Source: Bathynomus jamesi (taxonomy: Eukaryota > Arthropoda > Malacostraca > Isopoda > Cirolanidae). From it: DNA of 64,000 nucleotides. The stretch's first letter is position 1. Every line of letters begins with the position of its first letter. The DNA is taken from assembly GCA_023014485.1 (NCBI GenBank), contig JAJOZX010001075.1:1-64000 (forward strand). The letters run 5' to 3'. The notes beneath the pieces were generated by a model. It was not told the origin of the DNA. It worked only from the letters and a program-made list of their open reading frames with translations, and ran no database searches. A program made the translations under genes and the position numbers. Of the stretch, positions 10,301 to 20,894 are shown one piece after another.

Positions 10301-12453
10301 CTCACGTGACATGCGCATCACTAAGAACAAGTCTGTACTGAAGAATAAACTAGGTATTGCAGTGTCAGCAAGACTAGCTCCAACACCAAATCCGATAGTG
10401 GTGTGAGGGATGGTTGTTAACTGTAGTGGTTGTGCTGTATTGTGGACTGTTCATTGGCCATCAAAAGGGACCACTGGGAATTATGTGTCTAACGTCATAG
10501 AGTATGTGATGAGGAAACTTGCTTTCAGCAACGTTTTCCTTGTGTTTGATAGATACTATGACTACAGTATCAAATCTTCCGCAAGAACGGACGTGGTACG
10601 GCTACATCAAAGTATCATCAGCTGACAAAACACACCCCACTTCCACCAAACCATGTCGTCTTATCAAACACAGGAAATAAGGTGCAGCTGATTGATGTTG
10701 TATGCAGAGAGGGTGTTAACTGTGTTAAAGAAAAGAAGAGCACGAAGATGCTCTTTGTCACTAGCAGCTCAGAAATACCAATTCAAGTTTTCTGTGGAGT
10801 TGTCTCCAAAATGACAGATCTGCGAACGACCCATGAAGAAGCTGACATTGTCACTGCACAATAAATTTTCTATTCTTATACTGAGTGTGGCCGTAAATAT
10901 ATCAGAGTGATATCGGGTGACACTGATGTGTTTGTCCTTCTAGTATACTATTACTGGAAGTATGGCATAGATGGAAAAGTTACCATGCAAGCTACTATCA
11001 ATGATAGAAAACTCATAGACATAGGTCAAACTGTTGAAAAGCACAAAAACATAGTTCAGCACCTTCCAGCGGCACATGCTGTTTCAGGCTGTGATACCGT
11101 AGCACACTGTCTTGGTATAGGAAAGGGAACGGTCATCAGGAAAATAAATCAAGGTGTGACCAGTCTTGCCAGTTTGGGTGTTATTGGGTCAGAGATAGTA
11201 AAAGTGCTGAGGGATGCTTCACTCCTCATAAACTGCTGCTATGGCCATATCGGTGAAGACATGACAACAGGTAGAATAAAAGTATGGTCTATCAAAACTG
11301 CAAAGGCACGGAAAAGTGCGCCCCGATTAGCGTTACTGCCACCCACGACATAATCATTCAAAGAAAATGTGAAACGTGCACACTATCTTGCCATTCAGTG
11401 GTATTCTGCCCACAATACCATATCCTCCATCACTTGATCGAACATTATTTGGCTGGACACATGACGAGAAAAACAAAACCTTGGTCTCAGTTGGTATTCC
11501 CTCAAATGTATCACCTGCTCCCACACAAATTTTGGACCTCATTAAATGAAGTTGCAGTTCAACGCAACCATGTGCTACCAGCAGGTGTAGCTGTTCTGCA
11601 TCCAAGATGGCATGTACAATAGTTTGTTGTTGTCAAGGCAAACCTGACATTTGTAGGAATGACCAAACACATATAGCATCATCCATATCATCAGATGAAG
11701 ACGAAGATGACTATGATGACTTCTGAAATGTACATTACATATATAACTATGCTGAATACTGTGGTGTGTGTGTCATAGACACTATACATTATTGACAATG
11801 AAATTGCGATTTAATAGTTTAATATTATTCACAAGTAGTTGATATGATCTTTCATATTTTTCAGAGTATTTTAACGAGTGAAGAATTGTAAATGGATCGC
11901 CACTTGTTTCATCTCAACGTCCATCACATGTCAATGGTTTTGCTAAATTAGGGGTAAGGGTAAGGGTTGACTTTCTCTCAAATATTGTCAGATTTACTGA
12001 AGTGAAATGCCTCACTCAAATGTTTTTACATCAGACATATGTTGCACAGTGTATGCAATGAATCTAAGTTTTCAATGATTCATCTCACAGAACAATATGG
12101 CACGCCGTTATCAGAAATATGCAGTCAGGTCTAAGAAGTACAGGATGATTTCCGCATCACTTTTGCTTGAATTGATTGAAAATTCAATTACATTGCACTG
12201 GTTGTATTAATTTTATCATTGTATTGGTTATTTCATAATTTGATGTTATTTTTAAGGTTAAAAATTGAATGTTTCCATGAGTATGACTGACTACCCAAGT
12301 ATGCGCCACTTTTCACAGGTAGCCAAACTTTGGGGCTGAATATATCAAATTGCCCAAAAGTCACAGAGTGGCATCATTTGGAATTTGAATGTACACATTA
12401 AATATATATAAAAACAGCACTAAAATGCTTAACACACCTCAAGTCCAGGTTAT
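7303..12453 (+). mobile_element. Academ-like DNA transposon (element 1), decayed
   Basis: It is delimited by long terminal inverted repeats of at least 150 bp. The left arm (from about 7303) reads ATAAC-TTGGACTTGAG...ttaagcattttattgctg; the right arm (to about 12453) is its complement, including gccactctgtaacttttggg on both sides. Inside, on the plus strand, are broken frames with an N-terminal Cys/His module, a long central region, an XPG-like nuclease block and a C-terminal CXC (tesmin-type) Cys-rich domain. The same architecture recurs in the transposon at 52.6-57.9 kb. Academ transposons are known to pair a transposase with XPG-type nuclease domains, which is why I choose that name; family assignment by eye is moderate. 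I cannot define a target duplication. Confidence 0.65.
8050..11735 (+). pseudogene. Academ-like transposon protein with XPG-like nuclease and CXC domains, broken
   Basis: The coding pieces follow in order on one strand with stops and frameshifts between them. 8050-8592: C-x2-C...H-x-K-GC module (CIFCDDKC, then YHKGCTKLF). 8932-9294 and 9363-9629: central region, with YLPLIDMSPADPD and AEREGDWPLHL matching element 2 (ADRTGSWDLNL). 9943-10341: middle. 10682-11353: XPG-like block with HEEADIVTAQ, SGDTDVFVLLVYYY and AVSGCDTVAHCLGIGKG, where acidic residues and a GCDT loop resemble FEN1/XPG I-regions. 11354-11735: C-terminal CXC domain (CSCSSTQPCATSRCSC) followed by an acidic tail (SSDEDEDDYDDF). 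It is a dead copy. Confidence 0.65.
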
Positions 12454-12559
12454 CTGAAATTCCTCCAGACCAAATGGCTAATGCAGGAGTTAAGTGGAGC
12501 TATAGACAAACACTTTCACACCAAGAGGTCCACAGTCTGGAAGACATAAAGCAGGACTG

Positions 12560-14345
12560 ATGAATAGCTTGGATTGTTGGATTGTCTGAGTTTTTAATTC
12601 TTCGCATTTGAATGAACACTTTTTGTTACCTCAGGGAGGCTCGGAACGTTGCGGTTAGCGAACATTTGAGAGGCTGAGCATCTTGCAGGCAATTTATGCA
12701 GCAGTCTATAGGATTTGTTGTAAAGCAAACTGAGGGTTCTGCAGGAGCTTTTTTTTAAAATTAACCCAGAGTTGCTGCCCAAAAATATGAGTGCAGAAAG
12801 TACGAAAAAGAGTATCTTTAGCTTCGCTCGTACAAAATTTGAAGTTCTTTATAATCATGTTTGCCTTAGCACAGTAACTTCGATATTGTTTCCTTATGTC
12901 TAAGTCTTCACTGAAGGAGCTGGTGATAGTTTGACATAGATACTTAAATTTTTGTACTTACTCTGATGGTTCGTCTCTCATTTTGAAAATAATATTAGCT
13001 GTTTGGTTTGAGCTTTCAAGATGGAACTACATAACCTTAGTTTTAGTAACCTTAAAATTAATGTCACGATTCTCTGAATATGAGTCACAAATTTTCATAT
13101 GATCCAGACCTTTCACCAAAAGGCTTATTAACACCATATTATCGGCATAGACCAAGTTATTTATCCTCATGTCATCTATACAGCATCCCATTCTTGCTTC
13201 ATTAAGAGAAACAATTAATCCATCAAAATATATATTAAACAGCGGAGAAGAGAGTAAGGAACCTTGTCTAATTCCGCATGAGGAACCAAAACATTCGGAC
13301 AATACAGTGCCCCATCTAACAGTAAAAGTTTGTGTGTGTGTGTGTGTGCCAAATTTTCAATAAATTTACATCTGGTGGAACATTCCTGTCTTCTAATATT
13401 TTGAATAGAATATTGTGGTTCCCCCTATCATATGTTTTGTTTATATCCATAAAAACAACTATAAATAGTTGAATTACTGACAGTATATCTAAATAAAATC
13501 TCTTTCATAGCAAATACACAGGGCAACTGAATGGAACCTTTTAAAACCAAAATGATTAGGGGATGTCCATAAATAATCATTTATTTGGGGAGGCAAAAGT
13601 TTCTCCAGTAATTATCGCTGGACAGAATGTCCCCGTATTTATTTTTGATAAGGGATGTGATGTAAATACTCATAAACTCTGCAGGAATATAATTGTGAGC
13701 AAGCATGTCTGAGAACAGTAGTGATATATGAAGACTGACCACATTATCATACTTTAAATGCTCATTCGACAGGTCATTTATCCCTGGCGAAGCGCCTGTC
13801 TTTAGCTCTTTAATCAGACTTAATTTCAGGCAGTGAAGTCCCCATATTTATATTGGACCCTCCTAATGTCGTTCCATTGCAGCATACATTAAGATTAACT
13901 CTCGCCACACTATTAAGGGTATCTGAGTACTTTGTTCTCCATAACTTAGCTATTTCTACGTCCCCAAACTCTCCATCAATTGTTGATGGGAAGGCATCTT
14001 TAGCACCCGATTTTTTTTCGACAAATTTCCAGAATTTGTTATTATTATTTAAATTAGCCTCACAGGCTTCTGAAGCTCAAATTGAGTCTCGTTCCTGTGT
14101 ACATCGTCGTATGGCTACTTTATAGTGATCCCTACATCTACTAATATTCATACAAGCTGCCCCTATTCTCGGACGACCAAGGAGACACCATATATCAGAA
14201 ACATCCTTTGATTCCCTTTTTTTTATGGATGTTATATCATTATAATACTTTTCAACAAGTTTAAAGTGAAAATCATTTGAACAGGACTTACTACAGTCAA
14301 GATGCAGTAACTTTAAATTATTAGAAAGGTGCTCTATCCTATCTT
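12560..14345 (-). pseudogene. fragment of a second LINE lineage: reverse transcriptase
   Basis: On the minus strand, from about 14345 down to 12560, decayed frames encode a LINE linker (KFWKFVEKKSGAKDAFPST), an RT palm block (CFYGYKQ, from a DIKKAYDR-type motif), then GIRQGSLLSSPLFNIYFDG and LVYADNMVLIS (13027-13302). The YADD catalytic pair has become YADN. A C-terminal stretch follows (SYRLLHKLPARCSASQMF, ending near 12600). The sequence differs from both the CCCH LINE and the CR1 element in this window. No endonuclease is visible upstream, where an (ATT)n microsatellite begins. Confidence 0.7.
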
Positions 14346-14349
14346 TATA

Positions 14350-14351
14350 TA

Positions 14352-14384
<33 letters not shown>

Positions 14385-14385
14385 G
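14350..14385. repeat. (ATT)n microsatellite
   Basis: About twelve ATT units at the upstream end of the minus-strand LINE fragment. It is followed by an AT-rich stretch without features up to 14728. Confidence 0.9.
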
Positions 14386-14730
14386 ACAGTACTAATGACC
14401 TTTTCTTTCATTTAATTAAATTAACTTTGATTCTCACGATTCAATACACATAAATCACGTTATGATGTTTCTTAAAGACCTTAATTATAATTAAACTTGT
14501 TCTACCATTATACCATATTTCATCATTAATAAAAATACTACAAATTTCCCATTTTCTTAACACTATAGTAATTAGTAGTATTCATATTTAGGATGAAACC
14601 TCATGAATGAGACGAGGTTACTCGTTATATTATTATGCTAAGGCTACAGCTACAAACTGGACTGTACTCGTACATTAATGAGAAGCTTTAAACTCGAGGG
14701 GAGTTTGTCCTCTTTATTTCTAGGCTTATA

Positions 14731-15025
14731 CAGGGTGTTCGGAAAGTCACTGTGCATTATATAATCGAGATCGTCCACTCACGCTTGATGACCTGAAAAC
14801 TGCAATAACTGCGTACATAAGGTCCATTTCAAAAGAAGAACTGACAAAGGTGTTTCAAAATAAAATAAGACGGGTCCAGGCCTGTATTGCTGTTAAAGAA
14901 CATCACTTTCAACACCTTTTATAAGTTCTGATGGTCCCATCCATAACCTCTATCATATATGCAATGTTATACTATTGTATGCTATTAAATAAATATAAGT
15001 GCACAGTGACTTTCCGAACACCCTG
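14731..15025 (+). mobile_element. Tc1/mariner-type MITE retaining a transposase C-terminal tail
   Basis: Bounded by near-perfect inverted repeats of about 26 bp starting CAGGGTGTTCGGAAAGTCAC, with TA on each side (14729-14730 and 15026-15027), the standard Tc1/mariner target. The interior on the plus strand still reads as the C-terminal tail of a DD41D-like transposase (LTLDDLKTAITAYIRSISKE, then KVFQNKIRRVQACI, then HHFQHLL), so the element is an internal-deletion derivative with the catalytic domain removed. Confidence 0.8.
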
Positions 15026-15590
15026 TAGAACGAAGATTTTTTGGTAAACTTTTTAAGAAAATACGTGAAATTGGAAAGTATGATTTTAATGATGGCATAT
15101 CGGGAAAGCATTTGCAATTGATATTAATGCGCAATTTTTTTAAACAAAATATGCACTTTTGTGTAATTGAAGAAAATTAGTTTGATACATTCATTGTTTA
15201 TCACTGATGAGTGTAAATTTAGTGTGTATTTTGAAAGCCTTATAATAATAAAATTATTGTAATGTATATGTTTGGTCGATGAAGCCATCTTGACGCCATT
15301 TTACTTACACTTTTAACTGATGATTGGGGTCCTTTAACCTCCTTCGCAACGGCAAAAGTTTTACATGGATCCGAACAATGGTTACCTTGTTTTTAGCTTC
15401 CGCCCGAATTGTTCATTCTGACGAAGGTCAAGCTTGTCACTCCACCTTAGACATACAGTTTAACGTGGAATCCGAACCACTCCCCACCAGCAGCCCAGCG
15501 TCTGAACCACTAGGCTACCCAGGGTACACATTTATCCACCAACCAATTTTTATTGTGTGGAAGGATGAACAACTGAGTTTGCTGCGCTCC
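15026..15590. other. non-coding stretch
   Basis: No convincing gene. The short phrase gacgaaggtcaagcttgtca at about 15420 recalls the 3' UTR of the CCCH LINE family but is too short to call. Confidence 0.3.
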
Positions 15591-15599
15591 GCCTGTCAT

Positions 15600-15667
15600 C
15601 ACCGGGTCTCGATCCCGGGGCCGATGGATTCGCAGTCAGGGACGCTAACCACTACACCACAGAGGCG
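15600..15667 (-). repeat. tRNA-derived SINE head
   Basis: The minus strand reads gcgcctctgtggtgtagtgg, then ttagc (A box), and after about 35 bases ccgggatcgagacccgg, a perfect 5-bp T-stem with a 7-nt loop carrying the B box. The first seven bases do not pair with the bases after the T arm, so no acceptor stem forms and this is not a functional tRNA. A SINE body probably continues toward 15500 on the minus strand. Confidence 0.6.
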
Positions 15668-15944
15668 CTATATCATCTGAACGCTGAGAACGGTTACCAA
15701 TAAGACTACTGAACAAACAGAACGCCGCTAAACCTTGCTGATCTAACGAGAAGCGGTGTTGAGACGTGGCCACGACGTGCCTCCTCTTTAGCAATTACGT
15801 TTTACAGGGTTGGAATTTGCAATTTTATTTTACAAATATAGGAGTTACGATTTAAATAAGGTACCTCTCATTTAAGACAATATTATAAAGGATTGAATAA
15901 GATTTCTGTTGCATTCAGTTATCTTTGAAATTGTAATTTTGTTG

Positions 15945-15983
15945 GTCCGGTCAAAAAGGTGGCCACTTTATTTGGGACACAGT
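15945..15983. repeat. possible single Tc1-type terminus
   Basis: The sequence aaaaaggtggccactttatttgggacacagtgta resembles an outer end of a Tc1-like transposon and abuts (TA)n. I find no partner end nearby. Confidence 0.25.
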
Positions 15984-16013
15984 GTATATATAATATATAT
16001 ATATATATATATA

Positions 16014-16936
16014 CAGGGTGGGCGGAAAGTTGCTCCCTATTTTGGATGGTAAAAAAATACGTATATTATCCATTTATTTCAGACGAAATAATATGAAAAG
16101 GTAGGCATACATGGTAGGTTTTCTCTAAAATTCAATGTGGGCTCCAACTCTTTCCACCAGCTTCTGGAGCCGCCCAGGAATGGCGTCCACTGACTTTAGC
16201 AGGAACTCCGGCGGGATGGAGGACATGACTTCCCGAATTCGGTCCTCCAGTTCTTCCAATGTCCTCGGTTTGGTGCGGTAGACTTCTTCCTTTACCCACC
16301 CCAAAGAAAGAAGTCGCACGGTGTCAAGTCGGGGCTCCGGCTGGCCATTGATGTGGACCACGACGACCCATCCAACGCCCAGGGAAGTGGGCATCCAGCA
16401 CTCACGGACAACAAGAGCGAAGTGCGGAGGGGCGCATCTTGCATAAATATCAGATCGTCGATGTTCTCCCATGTGCTGACAACCGGCCAGACCTCGTTTC
16501 GCAACATAGCAAGGTACCGCTCAGCATTCATGGTGTTGCGCAGAAGGAACGGGCCCACAACCTGATCTGAGGTCATACCACACCACACCGTTACACTGAA
16601 CCGATTCTGCCGTTTTTCAGCGGTAACCGTGCGACTTCTTTCTTTGGGGGTGGGTAAAGGAAGAAGTCTACCGCACCAAACCGAGGACATTGGAAGAACT
16701 GGAGGACCGAATTCGGGAAGTCATGTCCTCCATCCCGCCGGAGTTCCTGCTAAAGTCAGTGGACGCCATTCCTGGGCGGCTCCAGAAGCTGGTGGAAAGA
16801 GTTGGAGCCCACATTGAATTTTAGAGAAAACCTACCATGTATGCCTACCTTGTCATATTATTTTTTCTGAAATAAATGGATAATATACGTATTTTTTTAC
16901 CAATCCAAAATAGGGAGCTACTTTCCGCCCACCCTG
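16014..16936 (-). mobile_element. fold-back Tc1/mariner (DD41D-like) element
   Basis: It starts cagggtgggcggaaagttgc and ends with the inverted complement, with TA on both sides, inside a (TA)n array. The inverted repeats are not short termini: the left arm (16014-16322) and right arm (16626-16936) are about 310 bp each and both encode the same transposase C-terminus, in opposite orientation. Only 16323-16625 is unique. The 5' end of the original transposon has thus been replaced by an inverted copy of its 3' end. It lies about 95 bp from the donor site of the host exon. Confidence 0.85.
16125..16690 (-). pseudogene. transposase remnant (DDE_3/Tc1-mariner), C-terminal part
   Basis: Minus-strand frames join across a shift near 16400. 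The first part reads FSVTVWCGMTS (a VWCGM motif common in Tc1/mariner), then VVGPFLLRNTMNAERYL and LIFMQDAPLR, where a QDGAP-type block has lost Gly. The second frame gives APPHFALVVRECW. The segment ends near the SPDLTPCDFFLWG block carrying the third catalytic Asp, then EELEDRIREVMSSIPPE and the tail VERVGAHIEF. The N-terminal DNA-binding region is absent because of the fold-back structure. It is non-functional. Confidence 0.75.
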
Positions 16937-16969
<33 letters not shown>

Positions 16970-17032
16970 TATACATATATACATATATACAGATAGATAG
17001 ATGAAGAGAGAGAAAGATGTGAATAAACTTAC

Positions 17033-17189
17033 GCGCTACTCTTAAATTGACAGCGTTCGACTGTCCATCTCCTTCAGTATTGGAGGCCAAGCAAGTGTAT
17101 AGGCCCGTGTCGTCCTTAGTGACAGGCGAAACTACTAGGGAGGAATTATGTTTCGCCCAGCGTCGACCACCAGACCCAATGATCCGACC
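17033..17189 (-). CDS. host gene exon: second half of an Ig domain (Sidestep-like)
   Basis: A 157-bp internal exon preceded by a strong acceptor (polypyrimidine ttcttcttctttgttatag) and followed by a consensus donor (GTAAGT, 17032-17027). It starts in phase 0 and ends in phase 1. The 52 residues begin GRIIGSGGRRW, contain HNSSLVV and the Ig hallmark DDTGLYTCLASNTEGDG, and end NAVNLRVA. It joins in frame to the exon at 44755-44921 to form one Ig domain (WLHN|GRII). The EGDG...L.V ending is typical of arthropod Sidestep proteins, cell-surface receptors in motor axon guidance; nephrin- or hemicentin-like IgSF proteins are alternatives. No damage is visible, so this is probably a live gene. Confidence 0.85.
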
Positions 17190-17418
17190 CTATAACAAAG
17201 AAGAAGAAAATGAAACCTCTGCACCTTCCCTGTGTAAGTGAAGCGACAAGCAATATTGGTAAAGTAGAAATGTCTCCTTTTTCATTTCATGCATTTGTCT
17301 CCATCATTCAGTTACTTGTCTTCAGCTGTGAACGTCTTCCGAGGCTCTGCAGCTGTAATTTACTTTTCCGCATGTAGCTAAAATGAATGAGAGGACATAA
17401 TATCCAATTTTTAAATCT

Positions 17419-17465
17419 TCACACACACACACACACACACACATACACACACACACCAACACACA
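17419..17465. repeat. (AC)n microsatellite
   Basis: A CA-repeat tract with a few interruptions. The surrounding 17.2-17.7 kb is otherwise featureless intron sequence. Confidence 0.9.
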
Positions 17466-17706
17466 GGTATGTACACCTATACATTCTAATAGAGAATAGA
17501 AGTTTAAGTTCCTCTTTGATGATGGGTGTAATTATTGGCTGCTTTTATCAGTTTAAGTTAAAAATAATGGCGATACTTTATAAACATTTGGTACAACAAG
17601 TATTAAACTTTTAATTACGGACCCAATTTCAATTTTTATGAGGTTCACTCACAAAAATAATTGGTTAACTTTTAACAAATAGGGATTCGCATAAATAAAT
17701 AAATAA

Positions 17707-17750
<44 letters not shown>

Positions 17751-17756
<6 letters not shown>

Positions 17757-18640
17757 AATCACAAAATAACACGTGACCTTATTAATAAGCAAACAACCAC
17801 AAGGAAAAGGAAACACAAAGTCCGAGCGCTTTCGTGATATATTCACATTATCAAGGAGAACAGAAAATAGACGGAGATTACAAAGTATGAGTTAAATAGA
17901 CAAGCAAAAAATTCACAATTGGCACCTCAAATTAAAGGCCTTAAAGCCCTCTAAAGATTTTTTCAATTGATAACATAATCTGTAGGCAGCTAAATACTGA
18001 ATATAAAAAATATATACTGTATAGATGAAATTAGACAAAAAGAAAACCAATACAGAGAACAAAAATTATTATAATGGTTATTAACACTAATATTTAATTA
18101 AAACAGGCAATTAATTGGCAAGAATTTAATGAAAAACAAATAGATAACGTAGATAACAAATAGAAAACATAATCTGTAGGCTGCTAATTACTATACAGAT
18201 GAAATTAGACAAAACACCAGTACAGAAAACCAAAAAAAATTATTATAATGGTTATTAACACTAATATTTAATTGAATAGGAAAAATTAAGAGGCCCGAAA
18301 TTAATGAAAACAAAGGGAAAGTTGCCATCGTCTTACAGATTATTACAAAATTTCACAAACAATCTAAAAAATTGTTTCCCAACAGCAACCCACTTCAAAA
18401 ATCCAATAAACCACCCAGCAAAAAGATTATACACGAAAGAAATATTACAATTAAAATAGACACATAAGAATGTTAACAGTTCTTACAATAATATTTATTT
18501 ATTTAACCAGGGCAAACCATTAAGAGGCAAAAAATGCAGTTAAGAAAACAGTAGGCCCATCGCCACTTACTGACAATGTACGAATCTAATTTGTACAACC
18601 CAGGGCTAATATTAAGGACCAAATCCGCATTATTCTTGAT
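17751..18640 (-). repeat. PLE1 pseudo-LTR copy A
   Basis: Starts gcactaaatcacaaaataac at 17751; the same start occurs at 20895 (copy B). It contains an internal tandem duplication of about 190 bp: the phrase ataatctgtaggc...attattataatggttattaac appears from about 17978 and again from about 18168. The distal part overlaps the end of the GIY-YIG coding region. Confidence 0.85.
17821..17862 (-). ncRNA. hammerhead-ribozyme-like motif, PLE1 copy A
   Basis: The minus strand reads stem I TCC, core TTGATAA, one unpaired T, stem II GTGA/TCAC with loop atata, core GAA, self-complementary AGCGCT (minimal stem III), C, then stem I GGA. The canonical core is CUGANGA...GAAA; the first two core positions are off here (TT for CU, A for G). 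Copies B and C carry the same motif. Hammerheads are established in Penelope-like elements. Confidence 0.55.
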
Positions 18641-18775
18641 CACACTTGATTCCAATATATTTCTGCTAACAATAGATTTACTAAACCTTAATTTGGAAGC
18701 ATTTTTCCAATCAATGGGATGATTAGAATCTCTTACGTGAATGAAAATGGCGTTAGATTCCTGGCCACTTCTTAT
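18540..18775 (-). pseudogene. PLE1 GIY-YIG C-terminal part, out of frame
   Basis: Minus-strand sequence just below the main frame reads SGQESNAIFIHVRDSNHPI, then DWKNASKLRF, then NILESSVIK and LDSYIVS. This is the usual His- and Asn-containing tail of a Penelope GIY-YIG domain, displaced by a frameshift near 18785. Confidence 0.65.
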
Positions 18776-20592
18776 ACTGTATTGATGCTGTTTAATACGT
18801 AACTCAGGGTCTTACCAGTTTGGCCAATGTAAAATTTATTACATATTGTGCAAGGGATTTTATATACACAACCATGTTCACTTAAAGGGGAGTTCTTAAT
18901 CAATGAATTCTTAATTACATCTAAATTTTTGAACGCAATATTTACGTTAAAAGTCCTCAGCAGATTCGGCAGCTCAAGGAAATTTTCTCTGAATGGTAAC
19001 ACTAAAACATTTTTTGTGTTATAAGGAATCTTATCCTTTACTTCGTAGAAGGTTTTCTTTGCCATTTTTAAGGACTTATCTATGCAGTTCTTTGGGTATT
19101 TTAAATCAAAAGCAATTTTGTATATTTTACTAATTTCATCGTCAATAAACTCAGGGCTACAAATTCGTAGGCCTCTTAGAAACAAAGTAGAAAGAACGGA
19201 TCGTTTTACATTAATGTGGTGATCAGAATAATAATGTATATAGGAACAATTATTAGTGGGTTTTCTGTAAATATTGTACTTAAACTTTTTTCCAGACCTA
19301 TATATTAAAACATCTAAAAAAGGGATCGAAGAATCTTTTTCTATTTCAACTGTAAAATTGATAGAGGGAATTAAATTATTAAGTTTGGGTAGGAATTCAT
19401 TGAGATTTAAAGTCACTGGCCAAAGACAAAGAACATCATCTACATATCTAAACCATGGAACATAATTTGGCAGAATCTTCCTTAATAACTTACTTTCAAA
19501 AAACTCCATATATAAGTTACTCAAAATGGGGGAGAGAGGGTTTCCCATCGCCATACCAAATTTCTGTCTAAAATATTCATTATTGAACACAAATTTTGAG
19601 TCTACTATGCACAGCTTAATTAATTCTATAATTGTGGCCACAGGTAAAGGCAAATTATGCTTAACCAATTCTTCCGAAAGAAACACTAAAAGATCCTCCA
19701 CCGGGACTCTTGTAAATAAAGCGGTAACATCAAAGCTTACCAATCTAAAATTGTAATTGACACTGATACTATTTAATTTTTCCACAAGGTCTACATTATT
19801 ATTTATGTGTGATTGTGAAATTGTGCCAAGGAGAGGATTAAGAATGGAGACAAGCCATTTGGATACCTTATATGAGATAGATCCTATAGAACTAACAATA
19901 GGCCTTGCCGGATTATTTGGCTTATGAGTTTTAATCAGGCCATACATATAAGGTAATGACGGTGAAGTACTCAGAAACTGTTTAAGTAACATTTCATTCC
20001 CCTTCAAAAGTTGTTTAATTTTCTTGTTGAATGCACTGTTCACAGTTTCAAGGGGATTGTTCCTTAATTTCACGTAAGTGTCCGCATCATTCAACAGATC
20101 ATACATTTTTCCTAGATAAACGTCTTTATTGAGGATCACTAAGGCATTTGATTTATCAGCTTTGGTTATATGTAGATTCTGATCTTTTCTTAAAGCTACA
20201 TAAGAGTCGAAAAACCTCTGTGGACAATTTGGAATAGAGGGTTTAGACATAGCACTATATACTATACCTTTACAAATATTCACATCCTCTATAGGTAAAT
20301 CATTATATTTTTCTAAATTACAGAAAGCCTTAGCTATTTCTACATAGTCCACCTCCTTTTTAGCTGCTGAAAAATTTATTCCATATCCAAGAGCCGTAAC
20401 CATATTTTTATTTAACACTTTATCTGATAGATTTATCACAAAACCGGGGTTAGCATCCTTAGTCCAATCACTTCTTTCAATTAGAATTTGTAATTTAATA
20501 TCCAGTTTCCTTTCCACTACACTACATTCTCTTCTAAGTTTGTTATAACAATAGTCCAGTAACCGTTGTTTCCATTCAGGTGGAATTGCCAT
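18772..20592 (-). CDS. Penelope-type reverse transcriptase with partial GIY-YIG endonuclease
   Basis: A 606-codon frame starting MAIPPEWKQR. RT motifs appear in order: KADKSNALVILNK, YGLIKTHKPNNPARPIVSS, the palm block DVTALFTRVPVEDLL, GMAMGNPLSPILSNLYMEFF, the catalytic FRYVDDVLCLW with both Asp intact, IPFLDVLI and the YRKPTN block, all typical of Penelope-like RTs. The C-terminus enters a GIY-YIG nuclease (CVYKIPCTICNKFYIGQTGK) and stops at 18772. The nuclease continues in another frame (IFIHVRDSNHPIDWKNASKL, about 18560-18770), so one frameshift near 18785 separates RT from the rest. An N-terminal extension (NLRERPFDEFQRIVL) lies in yet another frame at 20590-20720. RT may be intact but the full protein is not. 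Confidence 0.85.
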   Translation of the reverse strand: MAIPPEWKQRLLDYCYNKLRRECSVVERKLDIKLQILIERSDWTKDANPGFVINLSDKVLNKNMVTALGYGINFSAAKKEVDYVEIAKAFCNLEKYNDLPIEDVNICKGIVYSAMSKPSIPNCPQRFFDSYVALRKDQNLHITKADKSNALVILNKDVYLGKMYDLLNDADTYVKLRNNPLETVNSAFNKKIKQLLKGNEMLLKQFLSTSPSLPYMYGLIKTHKPNNPARPIVSSIGSISYKVSKWLVSILNPLLGTISQSHINNNVDLVEKLNSISVNYNFRLVSFDVTALFTRVPVEDLLVFLSEELVKHNLPLPVATIIELIKLCIVDSKFVFNNEYFRQKFGMAMGNPLSPILSNLYMEFFESKLLRKILPNYVPWFRYVDDVLCLWPVTLNLNEFLPKLNNLIPSINFTVEIEKDSSIPFLDVLIYRSGKKFKYNIYRKPTNNCSYIHYYSDHHINVKRSVLSTLFLRGLRICSPEFIDDEISKIYKIAFDLKYPKNCIDKSLKMAKKTFYEVKDKIPYNTKNVLVLPFRENFLELPNLLRTFNVNIAFKNLDVIKNSLIKNSPLSEHGCVYKIPCTICNKFYIGQTGKTLSYVLNSINTV

Positions 20593-20894
20593 ATCAAAAC
20601 TATATCTCTCGCCCTAGTAACTTTAAAAGTTTCTTCGACTTCAATCTTAGTAATTTCTATATGCTTCTGCAACACTATTCTCTGGAATTCATCGAAGGGG
20701 CGTTCTCTCAGATTCAAAAGTCTATTAGGGAGTAAAGAGTGGGGAGAACTTGTTCATTAGACATCTTCTTAGAAATATCAGGTGAACCTTTCGCTTGTGT
20801 GACTTAACTAAAGAAGAACAAAAAGTAGAAACAAACAGTGCTAGGCCAGGGAAGAGCAAAGAGAAGGTCTCGAAGTGGCGCGTGGTATCCATTA

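Noticed and set aside
15600..15667. Functional tRNA on the minus strand
   Set aside because: Good T arm and A box but no acceptor stem; best explained as a SINE head.
17047..17241. Plus-strand ORF over the Ig exon
   Set aside because: It is the antisense shadow of the minus-strand exon, which has splice sites and an Ig fold.
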